Source: Coenobita brevimanus
Taxonomy: Eukaryota > Arthropoda > Malacostraca > Decapoda > Coenobitidae
Assembly: GCA_032717465.1 (NCBI GenBank)
Contig: CM064666.1
Span: 761,001 to 825,000, forward strand
Length of the DNA: 64,000 nt
Direction: 5' to 3'
Below the pieces are notes generated by a model. It made no database searches. It was not told where the DNA came from and saw nothing but the letters and a program-made list of their open reading frames with translations. This document shows positions 20,690 through 34,200 of the stretch, piece by piece; the first letter of the stretch is position 1, and every line of letters begins with the position of its first letter. Made by a program: the position numbers and the translations under genes.

Positions 20690-21057
20690 TGTATGGCTTT
20701 GTGTGATAGAATCGTGCATTGTATGGCTTTGTGTGATAGAATCTTGCATTGTATGGCTTTGTGTGATAGAATCTTGCATTGTATGGCTTTGTGTGATGGA
20801 ACAGAATCGTGCATTGTATGGCTTTGTGTGATGGAACAGAATCGTGCATTGTATGGCTTTGTGTGATGGAACAGAATTGTGCATTGTATGGCTTTGTGTG
20901 ATGGAACAGAATCGTGCATTGTATGGCTTTGTGTGATGGAACAGAATCGTGCATTGTATGGCTTTGTGTGATGGAACAGAATCGTGCATTGTATGGCTTT
21001 GTGTGATGGAACAGAATCGTGCATTGTATGGCTTTGTGTGATGGAACAGAATCGTGC
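20690..21057 (+). repeat. 30/38-bp minisatellite 'GCATTGTATGGCTTTGTGTGAT'
   Basis: Three 30-bp units (GATAGAATC type) are followed by about eight longer units (GATGGAACAGAATCGTGC type). Near-identical copies, so recent expansion. Confidence 0.95.
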
Positions 21058-21059
21058 CT

Positions 21060-22090
21060 AGGGAGATACAGTTTTGTGTTATTTTTGTATTTTGTGGAGA
21101 GACTTAGAAAAATAACCCAAAGCCACTGCCTCTCTTACTGCATATAAAGGCCCATATTCTCATCAGTTAAGGAGGCTCCCCAACACCTTTTCCTAAGCAA
21201 TTTATTTTCTTATTACCCCCTACTGTCCTCTACTGTGTCATTTAAATCTTTCTGTGAACACCATACTCTGCATAAATAACAGCCAAATTCCAAAAACTAA
21301 CAGGAGAGGTTCAGATGAAGCTAAATCTTTCAGACCTGTATTTTCTCCGGCTTAGAAGACTCTGTTGTGCTTTTTCCTTAGTGAAATATTTAGCCTATTT
21401 TCACCATAACATTTTCTTCTGTGTCTTAAATCTTGAATATCGACATAGTTGGCAGAAATGACATCAGTCTATTATTGCCTTATTAGGAGCATAGGCCCAT
21501 ACAAGATAATATGAATGTGCTGTATGCTGATTAACTGATGGCTAAAAGGTACTGGAAAGCCTCCTCACTTGAATAGATTACATTCTTATCTGTACTCTTG
21601 TGGGGACTATGGATGAAGTTTTTGGTCTCCTGTGTGATGGTGCTGACAGAGAATTAGTAGGGACAAAACAGTGTACAGTGCGTCACACCTATTTTGATAT
21701 CACAGTGCCAAGAGTTGTACAAACAGAAGTATATCCACATTTGGAAGAAAGTTGTTTTGGGGGGATATGAACAACTTTAGCCCAAATTAGACCCAATTGG
21801 ATCCTGAAGGGCAGAAAGATGTCAAAATTGTTGCATCTCCCCAGTAAACAGTTTCTCCAATGTGGGTACAGGATAATTCTCCCTCCATACATCAGACTTG
21901 TTTTTTTACACATCAAACAAATGTATGATTGTTTTCACTACGCTGTACTCACTATTTAGAGCAATATTAAGTCACAGGCAATTGAGCAGTGGTGTGTGAA
22001 AGCTGATGTAGGTGAGGGTAAAGCTGTGGTTGGTGAGACAGTAGCTGACAGTGTGAAATACATGAATGTGTTGGTGGAATATCTGTGTAG
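21060..22090. other. Gene-free interval, nothing recognised
   Basis: Moderately AT-rich, no credible exon on either strand by splice and codon inspection. A stretch at 21130-21260 resembles 36300-36420 ('AACACCTTTTCCTAAG'), indicating an unclassified dispersed repeat. Confidence 0.4.
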
Positions 22091-22092
22091 TA

Positions 22093-22195
22093 CTTTGGGG
22101 GGAGAGCAGTGTAATGGCAGGGGATAGGGCAACATGGAGCCGATTTGTTTGTGGCCGCCTCTTACAGGATTTAGGCATTTGGCTATAGGTAGATT
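22093..22195 (+). mobile_element. RTE-like LINE 3' end (family A)
   Basis: 'GGGGATAGGGCAACATGGAG' to 'GGCTATAGGTAG'. Confidence 0.72.
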
Positions 22196-22522
22196 TTGGT
22201 GCAGTGATAGTAGTAGTATTAGTAGTTTTATTATAATAGTGTAGATAGACTTTGATGCAGTGATAGTAGTACTAGTTTTACTTGTAATAGTATTTGCAAC
22301 TCCATGCCTATCTGAACATGAACCCAGTGGACTGCAGGCTGAAGATACCCTTGTCGTGTAGTCCAACATTCTCCTTTCTGGGAATCGGGAGGAAGTTAAA
22401 GGGATATTTGTCTAACCAGGTAGCTTCACGACCCAGTTGTATCAGCACCACCACATGAAGGCACCCCTCTCCATCACTAATGCAGTAAAAATGCATATAT
22501 GAACAGGGGTACAAAGTGGCTA

Positions 22523-22732
22523 TACTCTTGTCCTCTTAACCTGGCCCAGATTTTGTCCTTTTGAATCTTTCAGTTGCAGAAAAAGACAACACTACAACTT
22601 TGCACCTCTTCCACAGCACTTCTTCTTGACTAGAACTGTATCCTAGTGTTAATATTCTGTTGCAACTCAGCATTCAAGATGAAGAAAGTGCAATTTTAGG
22701 CCAAGTTAAAGTGAAAAGAGTATAATGCAGTG
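22523..22732. mobile_element. MITE with ~32-bp inverted ends, TA target (TATACTCTTTTCAC family), best copy
   Basis: Left end 'TATACTCTTGTCCTCTTAAC' then CTGGCCCAGATTTT; right end 'TTTTAGGCCAAGTTAAAG' then TGAAAAGAGTATA. Non-autonomous, about 210 bp, no coding capacity. Confidence 0.75.
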
Positions 22733-22849
22733 AAGTTTGTAAGAGGATGCAGTAACAGAGAGAGAGAGAGAACTTCCAGCATCCTGTACTTTCCCTTGTA
22801 CTGTATTCTTGTCAAGGTTCATGATTAGTCTGTTTGTTTTAACCTGACG

Positions 22850-23000
22850 AAGAACTCGAGCCTCGTTCAGCTCAGTTGATGGCCAGGTGTAATGAGATTA
22901 GAGGTTGAATTTCACTAGTAACCAAGGAGATCCAATCCTACAGTTTATGGCCAGGTGCAGAGATTAAATTTCACTAGTAACCAAGGAGATCCATTCCAAC
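22850..23000 (+). repeat. Dispersed repeat, tandem partial duplicate
   Basis: 'GATGGCCAGGTGTAATGAGA' and 'TTTCACTAGTAACCAAGGAG' occur twice in 22875-22995. Confidence 0.55.
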
Positions 23001-23319
23001 CTTAGTATTGAAGCAGTAGGAGTGGCCAAGTTCCATCAGATAAAGTGGCAATACACAACTGCTCCATTTCAAAATCTTACAAAAATCACATTTCAAAATC
23101 TTACAAGTACAAACCAACTTCCTTAGATATACAGCATTTAATTCTTTGGGATACAATATTGCTAATGGAGTGAATCAGAGCGTCCAAGCTTCTCCATGTC
23201 AAAAATATACACTATACTAGGATATACTATTATGATATACGGTTCTCTCGTGTGTTACTCTTGTTTTAAAGCAGTGACTCTCAAACGTAGGTCGCAAGGG
23301 GAGTTTTGGTGAGCTGCAG

Positions 23320-23470
23320 ACAATAGGAGTAATACTATCATCATTATCCTCCTCCTCCTCCTCCTTATCATCATCATCATTATCCTCCTCCTCATCATCA
23401 TTATCCTCCTCCTCCTCCTCATCATCATCATCATCATCTGGACTTCCTTTCCCACCTTAGGGCAGGATAT
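23320..23470 (-). mobile_element. LINE family B 3' tail with expanded TCC/TCA repeat
   Basis: 'CTGGACTTCCTTTCCCACC' is the reverse of the family B end. The GAT tail has expanded to about 110 bp of TCC/TCA. Confidence 0.6.
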
Positions 23471-23619
23471 TATATTTACATCACTGAAATCATTATAAAA
23501 TACGCATTACTGTATATGCATATTCATTAAGCTCGATTGGCTGTATGTTCATTACTTGCTAAACACATGTTGAGAAGGTTAATACAGCTTAATTTAGATT
23601 CTGCATGGGCAATATTTCA

Positions 23620-23815
23620 ATGTGTGTGTGTGTTTATGTGTCTTGTCTGTGTTTATGTGAGTTTTTTGCCTATGTGTGTGTGTATGTGTGTTTATGTGTC
23701 TTGTCTGTTTTTATGTGAGTCTTTTGCCTGTGTGTGTGCATGTGTGTTTGTGTGTCTTGTCTGTGTTTATGTGAGTCTTTTGCCTATGTGTGTGTGTGTG
23801 TGTGTGTGTGTCTAG
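23620..23815 (+). repeat. GT-rich minisatellite 'TGTGTTTATGTGTCTTGTCTG'
   Basis: Units of ~60-80 bp containing 'TTTATGTGAGTCTTTTGCC' repeat three times inside a GT tract. Confidence 0.85.
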
Positions 23816-24121
23816 ACTTTTGGGAGGGGGGGGGTCAAAATCTACCAACACTATCTACTGCATCACAGGCCAAAAAGTTTGAGAGTCATTGTTTTAAAGT
23901 CATACACAATCTACTTGCTTGCTACAGTTTGCAGTAAAAAGGCAATCAAGTGGACACGCTCAGCTGCAATCAATGCTGCCAAAAAGTACTTCATAACCAG
24001 TGATGCATAACTGATACGAGGAGTTCTGTGGAGTAACTCGGAATGTCGCAAATGCAATAAACGGAGAAAACAGGAGCTAGACTTTTTTTTTTTTTTTTTA
24101 CCAGTTGTATAGTGAGCAATG

Positions 24122-24283
24122 GAGGCATCATACAATGCTGGGTGGTAACCATATAACCAACCCCATACATGTTCCCTACGTCTCAGCAAGTAGGTTGGTG
24201 GAGGGTTAGTGCCCCTCCCCATAAAACAACTAACACAAAGACAAGCTGCCACCCCTTATGGAATTATGACATCTGGCAAGAGA
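24122..24283 (+). mobile_element. SINE-like element family D, 3' part
   Basis: 'GGGTGGTAACCATATAACCA' to 'CATCTGGCAAGAG' after a poly-T. Confidence 0.65.
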
Positions 24284-24616
24284 CTTTTTTTTTTTTTTTT
24301 TAAGCATGGCACCTTCAGAGTTCCTTCACAGAGCAGCGTCAAAAAAGTAACATAAGGCACCCCAAGGAGAGACTCTGTAAGCACCATGGGTCCAAAATTC
24401 CCTGTTCTATTCTCTCCTTGATTTCTACTTAGGTGCATTCAGAGTTACTTGACAAAGGTCCTCATATTCCACCAGTGATATGCAAGAGAGAGACTGCCAG
24501 TAGAGACAAAGACAAGGCCAGTATCCTCATCACATAGAGAGACTCCCTAACACCTTTGCTTACAAATTCATCTCTGCATATGGCATGCTAATATTCTCTT
24601 CAATGCTATGTATGTA

Positions 24617-24935
24617 CACTCAAACCTCAACTGAAGGGACTAAATGGGGAATCAACTTGTTCCTTACTTGTAAATGTCCCTTACTTGAAAATGTCCATTG
24701 TTTTACCACATAAAGACAATCTTGTTATGAAGTGCAATGATTGTTTCACTTATCTTACTTACTGTATTTATATGATTATATTATTTTACAGGTACTGTAT
24801 AAAGAAACATTAATGTGTATAACCTAGACATTACGTATCATTACAAAACAATAATGTCCGTTTGTCAGGTAGAATATGGAGTCCCTTAAATCTGAAATCC
24901 CTTAAATGGAGGTCTCTTTAATCAAGGTTTGAGTG
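24617..24935. mobile_element. TA-flanked MITE 'CACTCAAACCTC', short-array copy
   Basis: Inverted ends CACTCAAACCTC / GGTTTGAGTG with TA on both sides, as in Tc1/mariner elements. Internal 'TTACTTGAAAATGTCC' unit present only about twice. 319 bp. Confidence 0.85.
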
Positions 24936-26600
24936 TAATCTGTCAGGAATAAAAAGATATAAACAGTACAAAGTAGAATGTTGCGTAGTCTCCAATATAA
25001 ATCCTCTAGAAAGGTGCTACAAAGCCTGCTAGACTGACAGTAATACAGGCCAAGGTTCAATGCACAAAAATATTCCAGAACAACAATATCTCTTTCACAA
25101 CTCTGGTCACGTACACCAGCTGTTCAGTACACTGGGTTCGTAAAATTACCAAACTGTACAAAGATCAGCATACAGGGTTTGTAAAATTAATGTACACTTG
25201 GCTTGTAAAATTACCAACCTGTACCGATCTGATCAGTACGCTGGGTTTGTAAAGTTAATGTACACTTGGTTCGTAAAAATAATGTACACTTGGTTCATAA
25301 AATTATCAGACTGTACAAATCTGATCAGCACACTGGGTTTGTAAAATTAATGTACACTTGGTTCGTAAAGTTAATGTACATTTGGTCTGTAAAATTACCA
25401 AACTGTAAAAATAATTGCTTCTGTTTAAGTCCACAACGCTAAGGACACTATCACAATTTTCCCATACGGGCAAAAGGTACATCGCATCACAGAGACAAAG
25501 GTTCGTCAGTGCTAACCCCTTACATTCAGTGATGTGTTAAATTTCACTCTTGCAACCTTCCATCATTTCACTCTTACAACCTTACAATCACTTCACTCTT
25601 GCAACCTAAACCTGTGGATTGCAAGCCACAGCTCAGGCCGGGTAGCGTCGCGTTTCGAGCCAGCATCACAACTTACGCAAAGACGGAATGAGATTTTCTT
25701 TTCTTTTCACCAGATGATGCCCTGAACATTTATCTTCAAGTTTATAATAAAAAAATAAAATCCATTTTTCTCACTACTCCCGTACGTAAACTTACGCATG
25801 GCCATACGCAAAGACAGACTGAGAGAGAGAGAGATATTTTCTTTTCACCAGATGAGGCCGTGGATGTTTAACTTCCAGTTTATATATATTAAAAAAAAAC
25901 TTGTTTTTCCTTTGCTTTTTTGCGCACCACGGGATGGGATAAAAAAAAAGGTAACTGCGCAATCCATTGGTTACGGAGAGACGGCAGGTGGTGAAAGGGT
26001 TAATGAAAGATGTCTCTTACTGTCACTAGGGGTAGACAGAGAGATAGAGAGAGAAGGATGCATAAGTGAGAAATAGAAGGATGCAAGAGTGGGAGAGAGA
26101 TGGATGAAAGAAGAAAGAATTTGGATTTAGTTTCTCCAAGTTAAACATATAATCTGAGGTTGCAAAATTAGAAAAAAAAAAATAAATAAATAAATCACTG
26201 AATATAAGGGGTTAAGGTCTTTGCTACTGTACAAAGTTATGGAATGTGGAAGGAGCACAAGACTCCATTTTTTTTTTTTTTTTTCTTTTTTACCTGCCAT
26301 CACAAAATTACTGTTTATCAGATCCTTGAATTAACAAACTACTTTTTATGGTGAAAATAAATGTCTCTGAACGATAGAAAAAGTCCCTTGTTTGATTAAT
26401 TGATTTGTTTATTAATTCAAGGATCAGTAAAGACAAATACACAAATATTGCTCACCCATGCTTGTCAGATCAAATATGTATACTTGTGAAGATGTGTGGG
26501 GATAATGTATACTAAAGGTGGAGGTATGCATGAGTGGTATACATGAATAAATCCCACCAAGGAAGAACTGTCATGATGATGTATGCATGTGTAGGAATGT
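24936..26600. other. Gene-free interval
   Basis: 25130-25410 is a loose repeat of 'TGTACACTTGGTTCGTAAAA' in five or six copies. 25640-26000 has several poly-A/T and GAGA runs. No exon supportable. Confidence 0.45.
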
Positions 26601-26609
26601 TTTTTTTTT

Positions 26610-26905
26610 TAGTGGGTGTGGATGGGGATGTGATAGGAAGCGTTAGGAGAAACATGTTGAGGTGGTTTGGCCATGTGGAGAGGATGAAGAGTGAGAAACT
26701 GACAAGAAGAGTGTGAGTGAGGTCAAGGGGGGGTGAGGGAGAGGGAGGCCAAGGATGAGATGGAGTGGAGAGGTATATGAAAGAGGGGTGTGTGAGCTGG
26801 GAGCAGGGCAGTGAAATGGCGGGGGAAAGACCGACATGGAGGTGATTTGTTTGTGGCCACCCCTTACAGGATTAAGGCGTCTGGCAATAGATAGATAAAT
26901 AGATG
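26610..26905 (+). mobile_element. RTE-like LINE 3' end (family A)
   Basis: 'GGTGGTTTGGCCATGTGGAG' through 'GGCAATAGATAGATAAATAG'. Confidence 0.82.
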
Positions 26906-27053
26906 TGTGGGTTAGGTGTATAATGGTGAGTGAGAATGTAAGGCTGTGAATGTAAGGGCCAACTGCAGAATGAGAGTGAAAGAATGTTGAGTATATGAGC
27001 AGAACAGGGAGTGAAAGTGTAAGAATATTGGTGGTGATATATATGTGTGCGTG

Positions 27054-27090
<37 letters not shown>

Positions 27091-27890
27091 CATGGAGTGA
27101 GGACTGGATGGCACTACGCTGCTGGGACTGGCGGCGTCGCAGACTCTCTCTCAGGGATGATGGAATGCTTGCCAGGAACTCTCTGTCACAAACAAGTACT
27201 GCATGAGACAAACTGCCATCATCAGCATCTTAAAGAGTTTCATGCAGGGATAGTGACGTGCTTGCTTGGGACTTTGTTTCAAATAATAACTGAATGAGAC
27301 ACACCATCTTGATCATTATTATTATCCTAGACTCACACAGGAATGATGGAATGTTTACTAAGAAATGTTTGCAAGAATTTATTATGATCGTAACAGGTTG
27401 TACATATACCAAACAAATGAATAACTGGGGTATGCGGCTGGAATAGTGTCCGGCTCAGGGATGATGGACGCCCCTGCCCTGCATAGTCCCGGGTCACCCT
27501 CAGACAGGGTGGAGTACCAGTTAGTCTGCCAGAAGGTAGTGGATTCTGGGCAGAACTACCATGGCAGAGATGTGGGGTCAAGGCCCAGTAGCTGAACTTG
27601 AACAACACTCAGGTGGGGAACTCCACCACATTTACCATGTAGTCAGAGCCCAGGCTGAAACTACAACAGTATTTATATCACCTACAATATATGCGGCTCA
27701 TCCTCTTGGGGGCTGTGCTTCCCCCATTTCCCCTACACCACACCATGTGGAAGAACCCTGTTTCCAACACTGTCAAGGCTCTGTGCCACAGGAAAGTAGC
27801 TGCTTGTCTGTGGCTGATGAGTTGGCTCAGCAAGACAGATGGGGGCAGACCAAAACAACAAATGAACAATGAGTCATACAGTGATAAGAA
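26906..27890. other. Gene-free interval left of the VPS9-domain gene
   Basis: (GT)n at 27056-27086. A short repeat 'GGGA(C/T)T…GATGGAATG' recurs near 27150, 27250 and 27340. No ankyrin-repeat exon and no phase-2 exon continuing the VPS9 gene was found here. Confidence 0.45.
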
Positions 27891-28181
27891 CTACAAAGAA
27901 GGGTGGTATGTAGCCTGCCATGTCTGTGAGAATACAGTCCAATCCTGATGCACCCACCTGAACGTCTGAGCCTTGCCGCTGTCCTGTGTGGGGGAGGCAG
28001 CGGCACGGTCAGATCTGCGGCCAGAGGAATTCCTTGGGGTGAAATGAGATTGGGAATGTGCCTCTGTGGACAGCTGGATTTGCTGTGTCAGCTGGTGCAG
28101 TTGTAGGTCCAGCGCTGTGATGTCACCAATGCTCCGGCTGGCACCCTTAGTCTCAAACCTGGACTCCACCTCAGCACTCAC
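27891..28181 (-). CDS. VPS9-protein exon 12 (probable last exon)
   Basis: Acceptor GTGTACAG, phase 0. Encodes [35 protein letters not shown] and a Ser/Arg-rich tail ([11 protein letters not shown]). Reading on gives a stop at 27891. A good donor, CAG|GTGGGT, lies inside at 27958/27957, so the exon may instead end there and continue to an exon I could not find. Confidence 0.58.
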   Translation of the reverse strand: MSAEVESRFETKGASRSIGDITALDLQLHQLTQQIQLSTEAHSQSHFTPRNSSGRRSDRAAASPTQDSGKAQTFRWVHQDWTVFSQTWQATYHPSL

Positions 28182-28205
28182 CTGTACACACAAAACACAG
28201 GTCAG

Positions 28206-28250
<45 letters not shown>

Positions 28251-31200
28251 ATCAGTTCCTTATCTTTTATTTACTTTCTTGACTATACAGCTTCTGATTG
28301 CATCTAAGATTATTTCCTACACTTTGTTTTCTTGACGTTCTTAGCCTGTCGTGGTCACGTTTAGTCTTATAATTCTCTACCTCTTCTTTATTTTCTTATC
28401 TTACTTTGGATCACTTATTACTTATTATTATTATTATTATTATTTTGTCTCATCCTCTTTTGTCATTTCTATACTAATGTACCCTTTTGAGTTAATATGC
28501 TCCTTGATGCATGATGCCCATTACTCAGCTCAATTATTTTCTATCTGACATAAGAGGTTTTATATCCAAGCAAATATGAAGGAGGGAGGAGGCGAGGTAA
28601 GCCAAGGAGAAGTTGGAGGGATATGGTGGATGAGCGTGCGAGGAAGAGAGGTTTGCAAGTCGGTGAGGCTAGGGGACTGACAAGAGATCGAGCCGGCTGG
28701 ATGAATGTTGTGAGAAGAAATGCATGATCAGGGATTTGGCACCCTTTTTAACGTGGCAACGTCCAGATTGACTTTGTGGGATACGTTTATGTGAAGCTAC
28801 AAAGCTTGATGAAAGTTTATGGTGTTTGGTGTATCAGATATAGCCAGGATTCCAGGGGCTTGAATGATGAGCGAATGGAAGCGTGGCCCATTGGACTGGG
28901 CAAACATGGGCTGTTTGACGTTGCTACTCCTCACTCTGCCCCAGGGTGGGAAAGGAGGTCTGGATGATGATGATTATTATTATTGTGTGTGTGTGTTTGT
29001 GATGTAAAACAACTGCAGAAATACCGCTGACGCAAGAACTTCATTAGATACAGCAGTTGGTAGTTAATGACTCACTGCAGTTGGGATGTTAGTCTTTCCT
29101 GCCACACACGTTACAGAGGAGAATATGAAGTGTAGCCAGTACTGTAGGGACCTAATTGATATATGACTGTCTTGTGCATTCCACTGAGTATACTGTTGCT
29201 ATGGTCCCGGCGCACGACTCTGAGGTTGTCATTATCGTACTCTGGCAACTTACCCATCAACAGTGCATCCAATTTTGTGTATAATATGGAAGCGTGTGAT
29301 TCGTGTTTAATATGTTCGTGTATAATAATATTGGTGTATAATACGATATGAAATCAGATGCACTGTTGACTAGTAGGTTGCCAGGGTACGATAATGACAA
29401 CCTCAGACTTGTGCATCACGACTATACTCCCCTCACCTGTGTACTCTCTCTTTCCTTGCTGATGGCTCATACCTCACCCTGTTCTTATGTGGGTAAGAAT
29501 GGATCAGGATAATAATGATGAGGGGTAGACTGAGTTGGTTTGGGCATGTTGAGAGGATGAAAAACTACAACTGGGTACAGAAGATGAGAGGTGTGGACAT
29601 CGAGGGTAGGGTTGTGAGAGGCAGACCACAGAAGACCTGGAGTGAGGTCATAAGCGTGTGACCTCAGGGATAGGAGACTGAACAGGGAGGCTGCCAGAGA
29701 TCGAGCAGTGTGGAAGCTGCCCTTAGGTGTCGAAGGCTGTCATGCAAGGATGTTGGAGCCTTTATAAATAATGCAATGAATGATAAAGTAAGCCAGAGAT
29801 GATGATGAGCAGGGATGGTAAAGACAAAGTAGACTGAATAATGACAAACGACCACCCTTTATGGGATTATGGCGTCTGGCTATAGATAAACACACTCAAA
29901 CCTCGATTTAAGGGACTAAATGGGGAATCAACTTGTCCCTTACTTGAAAATGTTCCTTACTTGAAAATGTTCCTTACTTGAAAATGTTCCTTACTTGAAA
30001 ATGTCCCTTATTGAAAATGTCCCTTACTTGAAAATGTCCCTTACTTGAAAATGTCCCTTACTTGAAAATGTCTCTTACTTGAAAATGTCCCTTACTTGAA
30101 AATGTCCCTTGTTTTACCACATATAAAGACAATCTTATTATGAAATGCAATGATTGTTTCACTTATTTATTTATATGATTATGAATATTATTTTACGGGT
30201 ACTGTATAAAGAAACATATTAATGTGTATAACCTAGACATTACCTATCATTTTTGAATGGTCTTGTCCGTTTGTCAGGTAGAATATGGACTCCCTTAAAT
30301 CCTAAATCCCTTAAATGGAGATCCCTTAAATTGAAGTTTGAGTGTAGATAGATAGATAGATGGGAAATGATGTCTTGTGTCCCAGCCCCTGTCTGTAAGT
30401 GAAGGCAGTAACAGCATCACACTTGCCTGGATGAGGTCCTGGAGAGAAAGCTCCTTGCGCAGGGTTCGGGTGGGAGTGGGAAGACGGGCTACATCCAGCT
30501 TCATTATTTTCTCCAGAGTGAGGCGGAGCAGACCCAGGCTCCTCCTGTTTCGATAGATAGATAGATGGATGGATAGATAGAAGGATGGATAGATAGACTG
30601 GTACTGCAGAAGGATGGATGGACAGATAGAAGGATAGCTGGATAGACAGATACACATATAGAAGGATGGAAGGATAGACAGACAGAAGGATGGACAGATA
30701 GATAGATAGAAGGATGGACACAGACGGGCAGACAGAAGGATGGATGGATAGATAGATAGAAGGATGGATGGACAGACAGACAGATAGAAGGATGAATGGA
30801 TGTATAGGCAGACAACTAAGAGCATAGGATTATATTTCACATCATATTGCACCTCTCATGACTGGAACAACTCTAGTAAAGTGGCTCTTAGTTATACAGG
30901 ATGATTTTATACAGCCAAGAGTGAGTCGTAGGAGACTGACAATGCACCAGTGACCCCTCTCATGATCAGGGCAACTCTAGTACTGTATTCCAGCGGTCAG
31001 ATGGTTTTACTTACATACAGTTATACATCTCTTTCTCTCATGCATACAGCTATACATCCCTTTCATACATACAGCTATACATCCCTTTCTTTCATACATA
31101 CAGCTACCAGACATCCTCAATATTGCACCAGAGAAGAGAAGCTACAATTGACCTTCACCTCTCTCTACAGCATCCTTAGTAATATTAACACAACCTTCAC

Positions 31201-34200
31201 CTCTCTCTACAGCATCCTCAGTAATATTAACACAGCCTTCACCTCTCTCTACAGCATCCTCAGTAATATTAACACAACCTTCACCTCTCTCTACAGCATC
31301 CTCAGTAATATTAACACAACCTTCACCTCTACAGCATCCTCAGTAATATTAACACAACCTTCACCTCTCTCTACAGCATCCTCAGTAATATTAACACAAC
31401 CTTCACCTCTACAGCATCCTCAGTAATATTAACACAGCCTTCACCTCTCTCTGCAGCATCCTCAGTAATATTAACACAACCTTCACCTCTCTCTACAGCA
31501 TCCTCAGTAATATTAACACAACCTTCACCTCTACAACATCCTCAGTAATATTAACACAACCTTCACCTCTCTCTACAGGCAGTAATATTAACACAACCTT
31601 CATCTCTCTCTACAGCATCCATCCTCAGTAATATTAACACAACCTTCACCTCTCTCTACAGCATGCTCAGTAATATTAACACAATCTCCACTTCTCTCTC
31701 TACAGCATCCTCCCTCAGTATCTCACCAAAGTGGGTCATCCTCAGTAACGGAGAAGACGAAGTGTGTCATGTAGTAAATGTTGGCCACCAGATGGGAGCA
31801 CTGCGCCTGCACCACCACCGTCGTCAGCAGCGCCACCAGCTCTTCCCGCCCCAGCTCCAGCTCCGGCTCTCCCTCTGCTCAATGTGGAGAGGAGAGGTGA
31901 GGGGTTTATTAGTGTCTTTGTCATATGTAGCGTTAGGAGAAACACACTGAGGTGGTTTGGCCACGTGGAGAGGATGGAGAGTGAGAGACTGACGAGGAGA
32001 GTGTATGTGAGTGAGGTGGTGGCAGGGAGAGAGGGGGGGAGGCCAAGGATGAGATGGAGGGATGGAGTGGAGAGGTATATGAGAGAGGGTGTGTGTGAGC
32101 TGGGAGCAGGGCAATGAAATGGCGGGGAACAGGGTGACATGGAGGCGATTTGTTTGTGGCCACTCCTTACGGGATGAAGGCGTCTGGCAATAGATAGATA
32201 GACAGGTAATGCAAAGTATGCCTGAAATCAAACCTGTGTGATCTGTAAAGTTGTTGTCACTTAGCCCCAGTCTGCCTGATTGAGCACACCTATCAACCAC
32301 AGGTAAGTAACTGCCCCAGGGGGTTGTTTGCACCTGTGTCTCAGTGTGGCATATGCTGTGTGGGTCTTGTGAAGTTAGGATTCTGGTAACTTAAATGGTG
32401 AGTGAATGAATGTACTGCCCATTTCACTAGCCATGCTGTTGATGTGCTTCCTGTCACTCTTTCCATGCTCTCTGGCCTTCACCCCAGAATGTGGGAGGTG
32501 GGGATGATGATGATGATGCTGTACTATTCACAGGACTTATATGTGACAAGACTAACTTGTATTTTTGCTCATTTCCATGCATTTCTAAGCACTGCAGTAC
32601 TGAGGTGATGTATACTGTTATGTGTCCTTTTGTCTGTTCACAAAGGCTCCAGCATGGTTGCATGTGTCAGCCCTGGCCACCCAGTGGCAGCTCTCAATGC
32701 TGCTCAATCTCTGGCAGCCTCCCTACTCAACCTGTTATCTCTTAGGTCACACACTATGACCTCATCCCAGGTCTTTTCAGTCTTGCAACCCTACCCTTGA
32801 TGTTCACACTTCTCACCTTCTGCAGCCAGTTGTCATCCTCCATCTTCTCAACATGCCCAAACCATCTCAGTCTACCTCTCCTCATCATAGTACCAATACA
32901 TTCAGGTCCAATCCTTTTGAGCTCTTCAGTCACATTCCTAGCCTCTCCCTGCCTCTCCTTCAAGGATGTATTACACATCCATCCATCATCTACTCCTACA
33001 TTGCCCCATGAGAAGCGTAGGAGCCCGGGGCTAGGAAAGTTGGTCCTGGCATTTAAGATGAGAGTGATACTGAGAAGAATGATTAAAGCTGCCTCCACAC
33101 CTACCCTGGTCCTTGTACTGGTGTAGTATGACTCGTGCTGCCTTGGCCTGTGCCTGGATGAGGTCAATGGTGGAATTAACACACTGCAGCCGCCCCACCG
33201 CCCCCTCCAGCCCCGCCAGTGCTGCTAACTCCACCACCTGTAGGGTAAAGTATCACTGAACCGCCCACATGGTGTTGGGTAATCATCAGCATCATCATCA
33301 TCATCATCATCAGTGTCGTAAGTCACTCATCGTGATCATCATCATCATTCATCATCATCACTGTCATCAATCATTCATCGTCATCATCGTCATCACTGTC
33401 ATCAATCATTCATCATCATCATCATCATCATCATCACTGTCGTCAATCATTGATCATCATTGTCATCATCATCATCAGTGTCGTCAATCATTCATCATCA
33501 TTGTCATCATCAATCATCATCATCACTGTCGTCAATCATTCATCATCATCATCCAATCCCACTGCGGCCCATACAAACAGGAGTGTAGGACCCTGGGGTT
33601 AGGCTACTCAGTTCCTGCATTTATGGCAACAGTGACCAGTCTCACTTGCCTGAGTGGCGTTACATGAGCAAGAAACTCCAACCAACCCGAGACAAGTTCC
33701 ATCTTTTTTTTTTTTTTCTTTCTTTTTTTATGTGAGGAAGGAGGAACCAAAGGCAATGAGCCCGCAATACTGTTCCCTCCAAGAACAGTAGTTACCTGGA
33801 AAGAGAGAGAGAGAGACAGACAGAGAGCGCAACAAGGCTGTCCGACAGAAATATAAATACCGCAGCAGGCAGGGGTGTGTAGTAGTTGGCGGGGACCCCA
33901 AGCTGGAGGGCAGAGAGGTTGGCATGGCGTAGGTGTGAGAGGCGTGTCCGCACCAGCTGGTCCACCACCTGGCACCGCTCCGTCACCACCCACCACAGCA
34001 CACCATGCAGCCGACCACACACATAGCTGAACACAACAAGATTGGCATGTCAAGTTGTGGGGCAGAGACACAAACATCTTGACTCAAATGATGCAGGTCT
34101 CATTTTAATTACGTTGACGTGAGATGATTTTATTCAGTGATGGTGAAGGGATTAATTCTGACTATATCTATCAGCTTGTTTATCTATCTGTCTGTCTATC

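Noticed and set aside
27561..27872. Open frames on both strands near the VPS9 gene end
   Set aside because: No family resemblance, no splice partner in the right phase; background length for this composition.
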